Assembly (NCBI GenBank): GCA_024291935.2
Contig: CM044310.1
Coordinates: 119,050,213-119,114,212 of the forward strand
Length of the DNA stretch: 64,000 nt
Direction: 5' to 3'
Source of the DNA: Okapia johnstoni
Taxonomy: Eukaryota > Chordata > Mammalia > Artiodactyla > Giraffidae
The stretch's first letter is position 1. Each line of letters begins with the position of its first letter. The position numbers and the translations under genes are program-made. Below the pieces are notes generated by a model that was not told the DNA's origin, searched no databases, and saw only the letters and a program-made list of their open reading frames with translations. This document shows, piece after piece, positions 52,545 through 64,000 of this stretch.

Positions 52545-54760
52545 ACAAGAAGATTTAACTTCAGGACCACGGACCAGGCACCAGGCTTGATCACTCAAGA
52601 GCTTTTGTGTAGCAGAGTTTTATTAAAGTGAAAAAGGGACAGAGAAGCTTCTGACATAGATACTAGAAGGGGGCGGACAGTGCCCCCCTTGATACTCTAA
52701 GCAAAGGAGCTATATATTCTTTTTTAATCAGTAATTACAATAAATCAAAAGAATGACTCAAGGTTGTAAAAATGTTACCAGACCCACTCCCACAATTTAT
52801 GTTTGAGGAGATAACAAGATTCAAACTTAACAATAGAAAGATCCTAGCAGACCCAGACCCCTTTATTGACTATGCCAAAGCCTTTGACTGTGTGGATCAC
52901 AACAAACTGTGGAAAATTCTTCAGGAGATGGGAACACCAGACCATTTCATCTGCCTCCTGAGAAATCTGTATACAGGTCAAGAAACAACAGTTAGAACTG
53001 GACATGGGACAACAGACTGTTTCCAAATCGGGAAAGGAGTACTCAAGGCTGTATATTTTCACCCTGCTTATTTAACTTTTCTGCACAGTACATCATGAAA
53101 AATGCTGAGCTGGATGAAGCACAAGCTGGACTCAAGATTGCCAGGAGAAATATCCATAACCTCAGATATGCAGATGACACAACCCTTATGGCAGAAAGCG
53201 AAGAAGAACTAAAGAACCTCTTGAAACTGAAAGAGGAAACCACTACAATATTGTAAAGTAATTAGCCTCCAATTAAAATAAATAAAATTTAAAAAACCAC
53301 TATGTATAAAATAGATAAGCAACAAGTATATATTGTATAGCATAGGGAATTATACGCATTATCTTGTGATTACTTTTAATGGAGTATAATCTTTAAAAAT
53401 ACTGACTCACTATGGTATATACCTGAAACTAATATAATATTGTACATCAACTATACTTCAATTAACAAAAGAAATCAGTAAATAATAAAGATAAGAGATG
53501 CTCTTTTTTTCTTGGAAGAAGAGCTCAACTCAAAATAAATAAAGGTTGTTCTTTCTAAAAACTAAAAAAAAGAAATGGAAAGAGGAGGGTGAAAAAGTTG
53601 GCTTAAAACTCAACATTCAGAAACTAAGATCATGGCATCTGGTCCCATCACTTCTTGGCAAATAGATGAGGAAAGCAATCTAAGCAGTGATAGAGTTTAT
53701 TTTTTTTGGGGGGCTCCCAAATCACTGCAGACGGTGACTGCAGCCACGAAATTAAAAGACGCTTGCTCCTTGGAAGAAAAGTTATGAACAAACTAGATAG
53801 CGTACTAAAAAGCAGAGACATTACTTTGCTAACAAAGGTTCGTCTAGTCAAAGATATGGTTTTTGCAGTAGTCCTGTGTGGATGTGACAGTTGGACTAGA
53901 AAGAAAGCTGAGCGCCAAAGAATTGATGCTTTTGAACTGTGGTGTTGGAGAAGAGTTTTGGAAGTCCCTTGAACTGTAAGGAGATCCAACCAGTCCATCC
54001 TAAAGGAAACCAGTTCTGAATATTCATTGGAAGCACTGAAACTGAAAATAAAACTCCAATACTTTGGCCAGGTGATGCGAAGAGCTGACTCATTTGAAAA
54101 GACCCTGATGCTGGGAAAGATTGAAGGCGGAAGGAGAAGGGGACCACAGAGGATGAGATGGTTGGATGGCATCACCGACTCAGTGGACATGAGTTTGAGT
54201 AAACTCCGGGAGTTGGTGATGGACAGGCAGGCCTGTTGTGCTGCGGTCCATGGGGTCACAAATAGTCAGACAGGACTGAGCGACTGAACTTAATCGAACC
54301 AGACCCACTCCCATAGTATAAATTCTGAGATATCAGGATTAGTCAGAAGGTTTTCAGGAAGGAGAAACTGTGCTCAAGCAGGATACGTTGTTGTTATATA
54401 ATCCATAGTAGAGAGTTTAAACCGAGTTGTTTGTTGTTTAATCATCAGTTCTGGGCTTAAAGAAAAAGTCATGTGTCTAAGACACATATAAAAGTCATTT
54501 TATGTCTAAGAACAAGGAATGTAGAGGAAAAAAAGGTATTTGTCCTTTTCTCCTCCTTGAAATTCCAGACATCCCTTCCTGTATGTCCCGTTGAAACTTT
54601 TCAAAGTGTCCCTGAGTTGATCCCCCCCTCCTCCTCGGGGACCCCAGACTTCTTATCAACCTGCCTAGGAACTGACTTCTGCACAGAAGCCTGGCAGAGC
54701 ACATCAAGGAATTGATTCTATGTAAATGGCATTTTCACCAGCATAATCTAAATTGTATCC
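52545..54760 (-). mobile_element. LTR-like element interrupted by a BovB
   Basis: 52560-52790 and 54297-54666 together match 57205-57660, a probable LTR on the - strand with its poly(A) signal seen as tttatt at about 52618. The block ccagacccactccca occurs on both sides of the inserted material (52780 and 54300), consistent with a target duplication. The LTR family is not recognised. Confidence 0.5.
52855..54293 (+). mobile_element. BovB RT fragment, itself interrupted at 53238-53572
   Basis: Open BovB RT coding runs at 52855-53235, with YADDTT at about 53165-53185, and again from 53575 to the gcgactgaact 3' end at 54290. The 335-bp interruption is A/T-rich and begins with a bovine L1 3'-end-like sequence (ctacaatattgtaaagtaat). 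Confidence 0.82.
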
Positions 54761-54764
54761 ATCC

Positions 54765-54850
54765 TGAGCCCTTTCTTTCTAAACTCATACCTACCCATTT
54801 CCCCTAGAAAGGAGAGATGTTATTGTGGGAAGCAAAAAATTTCAGAAATA
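54765..54850 (-). other. KZNF-M fragment next to the lost KRAB-A exon
   Basis: It matches 30345-30440, which in KZNF-R lies just 3' of the KRAB-A exon. At about 54860 the sequence switches to a match with 37740, so about 7.3 kb relative to the right arm, including KRAB-A, is absent (about 2.1 kb if ERV-B is discounted). Confidence 0.65.
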
Positions 54851-55072
54851 TTCTAGAAAGCGAGGATGCAGACAACGGAGAAAAGCCTCTGGGACACAAG
54901 AAATTGGTCTAAAGGCAGGTCTTCACTATTATAAGAAGAAATGGGAAAAACTAAGATAACAAATGCCCAGGAAGAAAAATTAGGAGCAGAGAGCTAAAGC
55001 CTTGCAGATTCTTCTTCGGGCATTTCAGTAAGAAAAGCAGACACAGCCTCAGACCCAGGACAGGACATTTAC

Positions 55073-55200
55073 CTGAGAAGCTGCCATTCTCTCCTCTTCT
55101 TCCTCCTGCTCTGTCTTCTCTGGGCATGTTAGGCTGTAAACGCACTCCTGAGTTTTGAGAAAATACCTTTGAGGACATCAACACAGCTCTTTAACCTGCA
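55073..55200 (-). CDS. KZNF-M start exon (codes MAASQ), orphaned
   Basis: ATG at 55087-55085 encodes Met-Ala-Ala-Ser-Gln and ends in cag|GTAAAT, a better donor than the other two copies. Upstream sequence matches the right-arm exon to about 55200. With no KRAB-A following it, the exon has no partner in this locus. Confidence 0.6.
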
Positions 55201-55229
55201 ACCACTGCTCCTACAGACAGAAGGACCTT

Positions 55230-55460
55230 GAAAACCTGAGAAGACCGACCTCTCCTGCCGGGAGCTAGCTCACGAGATCCCACCCATGACAGAGTCATGA
55301 GGCAAAGGGCTGGTTGAGCACAGCTTCTCAGCCCTCAGGAATTCTCGGAAGGCTGCCCCAGCGCTCACCTTAAAGATGAGATCTGTCTTTCTGATGTTTG
55401 CTACAATAAACCTCTTCTTATTTTCTGTGACTTAGAAAAAAGGCTTTTCCTGATTCCCTT
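55230..55460 (+). mobile_element. Possible LTR fragment
   Basis: It contains gctacaataaacctcttc (poly(A)-signal type) at about 55400 in an otherwise unmatched segment. Weak evidence. Confidence 0.3.
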
Positions 55461-55859
55461 CTAAAATAGATCAATCTGAAATCTCAATCGACAAGGCCCC
55501 TGAACGGTAGCACCCTAATAAAATTATCTGGGATATAGAGTATGCTGATCCAAATTCCTTTTGCTAACATATTGGTTTGTTTAATAAATGTACCTGTGCC
55601 TTTGGAGCTAATGTGCATAATGCTCCCTAGTAATAAAAACAGCATTGAGAGCCTCCGCACAGAAAGCCCCTATGGGCACAAAACCTTTCTCAGGAAAAAA
55701 GGCTTGTTAGGAAATATAAGAAATATTGCTTTATGAAACTGTTACTTAGTCTATATTTACTCACTATGTTTTTACTCTTAACGTATTTAGCCTATATAAT
55801 GAAAGCATAATAGATAAAAAATTTATATAAATAAAGTTTAGCTTTAATACAAATAATAA

Positions 55860-56470
55860 GACAATTGTTGAATTAACTGATGATTCTTGCTTAGAGCTGA
55901 GCTTCAGCTTGCTCTTCTATGACCTTATGGGACCACATTCTTTTCTGTTAAGCTCAAGGCGTAAAGTAAATTACCGAAAACAGGTTTTACCTTGAAACTT
56001 TCTCTTGATAAATTCTTTCCTGCTGTGCCTGATACAAAACTGTTCTGACTGATCAACCCTTATCAATGGAGAGTCACAAGATGTTAGCAGGCCCCCAGGC
56101 CAGAAGATGATGTAAACAAAATGAGGCTTTTTCGAACTAAAAACAGGCAAACAGTTTCGATGAAGGTCAAAAACTGCTGGCCTATTAAGCTGGATTCATA
56201 TGCCCACTAAGCTGAATGGTATGATTGCATACTTTACATTTGTTTTATGTATCACAAAAAATATAAAAAACTGTTTAAAAACAATAAAGTCAGAAGACAC
56301 TTGGAAACACCACGACTCGCTGTGTCTTCTCATTCGTATCGCCGACGCCGTCCATCCTAAGGGTACCCTGACCAGCTGGAGCAGGACTCCGGCACTCTCC
56401 TGTCCTCTGTCTCAGAAGAGATTCAGGAACAATCAATTCCTACCTGGAAACCAGCCTGTGAACTAATTTC
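55860..56470 (+). mobile_element. Possible class II (betaretrovirus-like) solo LTR
   Basis: An A/T-rich U3-like region is followed by aacaataaagtcag at about 56278 and a C-rich U5-like stretch (cgactcgctgtgtcttctc). No internal retroviral genes flank it. The edges are uncertain. Confidence 0.4.
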
Positions 56471-57200
56471 TTGATTGTTCTCTCCCCATAGGGAGCTCCT
56501 AACACTGCTCACACAGACGATGTGAGTTCACTGACTTCCCTGGTCCAAATCCAGCTAGACCAACCCTGCGGCCTCTCCTGGACTGATGCGGGGACTCAGC
56601 TCTCACAAAGGGACCAGGAGCCACGTCCTTAACCTGGGCCTCTCCTTAGAATCCCCTGGAGAGCTTCCTACACACCACACTGATGCTCCCACAGGACCAA
56701 CATAGAACTCTGTTGGGAGGGCATCAGTCAGGACACTGGTCACATGATCCAGATGGGAAACCAGATGGAAACCACTTGGCTATAGATTCTTTCTGAAGCA
56801 TTTCAATGAATACAAATCCCTGGTGGTCAGGTCCCCACTCCAAAAAGTTATGAATCTGCAGGTCTACAGTGGGGCCATGAAAGGAGTCATCAGCAAATCC
56901 CATTTTTTTCTGATGCTTCTTCCCCCAAACCAACGTTCAGAAGTCCTGAACTCAAAGCCTCACACTCACCACACCTAAGACCTCTCTGTAGGGGAGGATT
57001 TAGGGCAGGAATTTCTGAGAGAGGGCAAAGCTGAAATCAGGCAGAGAAAACAGGAGTACTTGCAGTTCAGCTTTTATAAGTTACCCTGAGTGAAGTGCCT
57101 CGGGCTCCCTAGGCTGAGTGTGTATTAATCCGTTCAAACCAAGACAAGGATTCTGGTGAGCACTGTGAGGATGTTGAAAGGTTGCTGCTCAAGCACAAAA
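56470..57200. other. Mostly unannotated; short match to the right arm at 56930-57030
   Basis: 56930-57030 aligns with 38400-38480, so it is the outer edge of the collapsed KZNF copy. The rest has no ORF worth calling. 56630-56700 resembles an old hAT-type (MER5-like) fragment, but too weakly to assert. Confidence 0.4.
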
Positions 57201-57204
57201 GATG

Positions 57205-57665
57205 CCTGGGTTATTGGCCTCCTGAGGAGAAGAATTCGATCTGGGGCCAGAGATGAGGCTTGATCGCTCAGAGCTTTTGTGTAATAAAGTTTTATTAAAG
57301 CATAAAAGAGAGAGAGAATTCTTCTGACATAGACAGCAGAAGGGGGCAGAAAGAGTGCCCCCTCTCTAGTGTTGGCAGAAGAGGTATATACTTTTAATTA
57401 GTTATTACAGTGAATCAAAAGAATGTCTGGAGGGTGTAAAGACCTCAGTAGACCCACTCCCATAATTTTCATTTTAAGACAACAGGACTAGCCAGGTTTT
57501 TTTCCAGACTGTCTCAAAAGCAGGATAATTTTTTACATAAATCTAAGGAATGTAGAGGGAAAAAAAAAAAAGTTTCTTCATCTTCCTCCTTGAGAATTGC
57601 AGACTCATCTCTCCGTCGGGGACCCCCGGACTTATCAACCTGCCTAGACATTGACTCTCTCAGTG
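57205..57665 (-). mobile_element. Probable solo LTR, same family as 52560-54666
   Basis: A continuous copy of the LTR-like sequence, with poly(A) signal on the - strand (tttattaaagc on +) at about 57291. No coding region is attached. Confidence 0.5.
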
Positions 57666-57759
57666 TGACTGAATGGGGGCCTGTGTAGTAGACCCTGGGG
57701 TTCAGCGAGACTGCTGATCTCAAGGTGGATGGTCATCTAGGGCAGGTGCTCACAGGACT

Positions 57760-58060
57760 GGCTGGTGTGAGTTCAGGGACCTGCAGGCTGCCTGCTGCCC
57801 AGACAGATGCTGAGTCAGCAACAGCATGGAGCAGTTCAGGTAAGCTCTGAAACAATACTCTGTATAATCTTTCTTATTAGAACCATCACAGTGTCCAAGT
57901 AGTTACAAAATGGGAGAGGAGATAAAACACAGAAATAGTGGGATATATCTGAAGTTATGAGAAATTTAAAGCCAGTGAGTAATGTAATTTCCACATATGA
58001 CATCTCTCTGTGCTACCAATAGTTCATTGTGGTCTCTTCACTACAACCTTAAATAAGGTG
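57760..58060. other. No feature recognised
   Basis: Single-copy sequence between the LTR and the start of the duplicated KZNF-T segment. Confidence 0.5.
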
Positions 58061-59129
58061 GGTGATGTTGATGTTGGTGGTGGGTTAACATTTCATTCAT
58101 TACAATCAACGGAAACACGAAAAGCCATTCACTTTTATTAATAACCATGCATCAATTTCACACATAGTTGAAATAAAACCTTTTACAATCCACGGTATGA
58201 TCCATGATTAAATACAGATGAAAAGTACGGAGACAGATATTCAGTTTTTGATATAATGATGTCAGATCTGTGACTTTTACGGCTTACCAAACAAAGCCTA
58301 GGAAACACTTAGCAAGCATGATATACACTAATTCCATGCCTTTTCCAGCAGGGGTTTCTAATACATTTCTAGGTTATCATTGTCTTCAACGTTGTCAAGT
58401 AATAATCATGACTAGTGTTGATGTTATAAAAATACATTAATATTGCAGTGAACTGTCATTGGGTTCTTCTTACAAATTAACGATATTACTCTTGAAACCT
58501 GACAACCAACTTCTGTCTTACTTTAATACACGGAAAGATTAAATGATCACTTACATCATGGCAACCTCCAGATATTTCACATCAATGCCAAACACCTCCA
58601 TTTGCATGTTTATTGTACATTTTACATTATGGTATCCTTCATCTTCTAATGGACAATAGATAGAAATGGTTGCAACACAATATAAAAAGGCTAATCTTTA
58701 ATAAAGCATCAAAAACCTATGTTTGCAAACACACTAGAAACAAAGCATAATATGGATTACTTGAGTGCTGAATTACATTCCCTTCAAATAATCTCAAATC
58801 ACGTCATTATTAACAAGCATACATACATTGCTAAGAATTGCAACTTTCTAACCATCAACCTTCATCTCACGATTCATGCTAATATATCCATTTTCTATGT
58901 GTTTTAAGTATGGAGTATTCCCTACAGTCATTCTGCTTCAGAGAAACTTCTGAAAACAAAATTGATGAAATGCTTCCTAGTATGTCTGATATGTCTGATA
59001 TTTCGATTTAACTTTTGATTAAATACCTTTCTATATATTTGTTATAACATTTCTATAGATTTTTTGTATAAACTCTTGTGTTTTCTGATGCATGCTTAGG
59101 GCAAACCTCTTCCATCAGTTGTTCCATTA

Positions 59130-61631
<2,502 letters not shown>

Positions 61632-63690
61632 CTGAAAGATACCAAATAGCAAGTAATTTTACCTGCTTTTCTCAGTGAATATCTTTAAAGATTTAGAGAC
61701 AATTGATGACCATTAACTAGTTTAAAAATACAATAGGGACAGAAGAATCAAGATGCCAGAGGCTTAGGCAGATGTGGAGATCATCTCTCCTCCACAAATG
61801 AATGAGACTGAACAATTCTCACAGAGCCCAGCGGAACACTAGCAGAGGCCCCTGGAAATCTGAAAGGACAAGAAAGATTCCTTCTGAGCCAGGTAGGACA
61901 AATGAAAGAAGGAACAGTAAGAGGAGAGGAAGTGGGTTGGGGCCTGCAACGATGCCGGGAGATGAAAGTGAGGAGAGGTCTCCATATCGAGGGAAGACCC
62001 TCACTGGGGGAGCTCAGTTTGGACAGAAGGAGAGCCTCATTATCTGTGGGAAGAGAACATAGCAACCAGTGTGTGGCAGCAGGACAGAGTGAGAGCTGTA
62101 CACAGGCTGCTGACCCCAGCCCGCCACATTCAGCCTGAGAGGCATGTCCACCAATGCAGACAAGGGCTGAGGGCTGGAATGTGGGGTCTGGAGAGCAGAC
62201 CAAGGCAGAGGACTGCTGTTGGCTATGAGGAAACATCCTGAAGGGATGAGAGTGTGGGAAGAGCTCTGCCAACGGGAATGCTTGAGGTAAAACCTGAACC
62301 ACCATAGAGCAGAGTGCCGTTGGTGAGTGATGGCCAAAGAAGGAGCCCATTGCATCGCTTGTCCCTTATGCTGGCCCCTCCTCAGCGGGGACTACTAAGA
62401 ACTCCACCTATGTAGGTCTTTTGATCCCCCAGCCACGGCCTCCCCCATCGACCTCCTCCACATTCAGCAGACCCCTGGGCTCTGGGGCAGTCTCAGGAGC
62501 AGACACCTGTGAGCTGGCCACATACACAGATGGAGCTGAAAGCACAGCTGAACCCCAGGGAAAAGGAAGAAAAGCGGAAACCTCTCCTTGCAGCAACACA
62601 AGCCATGGTCTTACACCCACGCCCAGCTTTGCAACCTCAGCCCCTACAGAGCATTTGAGTCAACGACCAGGGCTCTCCCAGTCATGGCAGGTGTAGCTTT
62701 AGCAGCTGTACACTCTGTGGGCTCCTACACAAGGGGCTGGGGCCAGGACAGAGCCTGAGCTGTCCCAGAGCACCACAGAGGGTCCAGCTCCACGTTGACT
62801 GCAATCCCAGGACCTGACTTCTCTGAATCTATGTGGTGACCTTGTGAAAACAACATCTCAGAGACACCAAGGCCATATGCCATCATGCCCATGGTTCAGG
62901 TGGGCCAGAGCAGTGCCAACACTAGTATCACATGAGCGCTCGCAGAATGCTTGAGAGGGGCCACCAGAGCACATCCCGAGGTGAACATCCCCAGAGGAGT
63001 AATACTCACCGACTTCCCTCCCAGTGGGTGTGCTCCAGTCCCACCAGCCTGGCACCACAGAACAGAATCACAGCTAAGGATCAGATCTGGGGGCTCTATT
63101 CCACCAAGCAGGGAGCAGGCACCACCAGAGAGAGGGCAGTAACAACCACAGAACAATGGGGAAACAGCCCTGAATATCCACGGCAGGCTCTGGTCACAGT
63201 TAACAGCAATCAAAGCACAGATCAAGAGGATAAGGGCACAAACCTCTAGACCAACCTCATCCACCAAGGGGCAAACACCAGAAGAAGTCTAAGTAGGTTC
63301 CTGTAGCCTTCAAAACAGAGACCACAAATAGAAAGCTGGACAAAATGCGATGGCAAAGAAATAGGTTCCTAGAGGAAGAAGCAAGATAAAACCTACAAGG
63401 ACCACTAAATGAAGAGGAGTTAGGCAATCGAATGATTACTTCTTGCTTTTAGTCATCTTATTTGGAGACACCAAACACTTTCACAAATCCTTGGTGCCTA
63501 ATAATTCTTTAATCCTCTTCTTGCCACACATGTTTCTGAGAATGGTCTATTAGATGTTTAAATCTAAAAACCATAGATGATAATGACACAGAATGAATCA
63601 AAAACTGAGGACACATAGGACAATGTCTGAGGAAGCTGAATACAATTAAGATAAACTTAATAAAGTACTTGTTTTAAGAAATTAAATAAG
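61632..63690 (-). other. KZNF-T intron with L1-like segment
   Basis: Directly aligned with 25208-27300. 61765-63380 is the L1-like segment and no other feature is seen. Confidence 0.65.
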
Positions 63691-64000
63691 AAGAGTCTTT
63701 AAAACTATGATTGAAAGAGGGAACTCTACTCCTTGCTCTGTGGTGAACTAAATGGGAAGGAAATCAATGCAATGGTAAAGGCTAGAGATCTCTTGAAGAA
63801 AATGAGAGGTAAGGGAATATTTCATGCAAAGCTGGGAATAAAGGACAGAAACGGGATGGACCTAAAAGAAGCAGAAGACATTAAGAGAAGTTGGCAAGAA
63901 TACATGGAAGAACTATACAAAAAAGACGTTAATGACCCAGATAACCACCATGATGTGCTCACTCACCTAGTAACAGACATCCTGGCGTCCAAAGTCAAGT
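63690..64000 (+). mobile_element. BovB start, cut by the window end
   Basis: Matches 27310-27570 directly. BovB coding of the region before the RT core (GMDLKEAEDI) is readable at about 63856. Confidence 0.82.

Overview
The window is ruminant (bovid-type) nuclear DNA. It contains RTE-type BovB LINE fragments, tRNA-derived Bov-tA SINEs, CHR-2-like SINEs and bovine-type L1 ends, which together occur only in ruminants. The genes are exons of KRAB/C2H2 zinc-finger repressors (KZNFs). Nothing in it is prokaryotic.

Layout. 1-6348 is the right part of a gammaretrovirus-like (class I) provirus, ERV-A, on the + strand. 6349-20800 is the left arm of a large inverted duplication. It holds nested older ERV remnants (ERV-C inside ERV-D), SINEs, and a + strand KZNF gene (KZNF-L) with start exon, KRAB-A, KRAB-B and a damaged finger exon. 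20800-21200 is a nearly C-free spacer at the centre. 21200-43190 is the right arm, carrying the mirror-image gene KZNF-R on the - strand: finger exon 25207-22329, KRAB-B 30015-29923, KRAB-A 30636-30510, start exon 38098-37971. A second provirus of the ERV-A family, ERV-B (31009-36231), sits in an intron of KZNF-R in antisense. It has both LTRs and a perfect 4-bp target duplication, and the left arm shows its empty site. The right arm also keeps more of ERV-C (RNase H and integrase) than is visible on the left.

43197-44840 is another copy of the BovB plus intron segment. 44840-49200 is mostly single-copy here, with a solo LTR, a CpG island (47100-47640) and an L1 3' end. 49190-57030 is a collapsed further copy of the KZNF locus that keeps an intact start exon and an intact KRAB-B exon but has lost KRAB-A and its fingers. 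58060-64000 is a direct copy of the inner right arm and contains a third finger exon, KZNF-T (61631-59130, - strand). The window ends in that copy's BovB.

How the parts relate. The KZNFs would be nuclear, DNA-binding repressors acting through TRIM28 recruitment by the KRAB box. The family has spread here by segmental duplication, inversion and probably gene conversion. ERVs landed before the duplication (C, D, shared by both arms) and in one arm only (A left, B right), so they act as time markers.

Data quality. From about 14480 to 23270 the sequence is broken by G homopolymers of up to 56 bases and by three stretches of 339-437 bases with no C at all. These are G-rich on the + strand in both arms, so they did not travel with the inverted unit. 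The simplest reading is a sequencing or assembly fault around a palindrome. Breaks in KZNF-L and KZNF-R inside that zone should not be taken as real mutations without reads.
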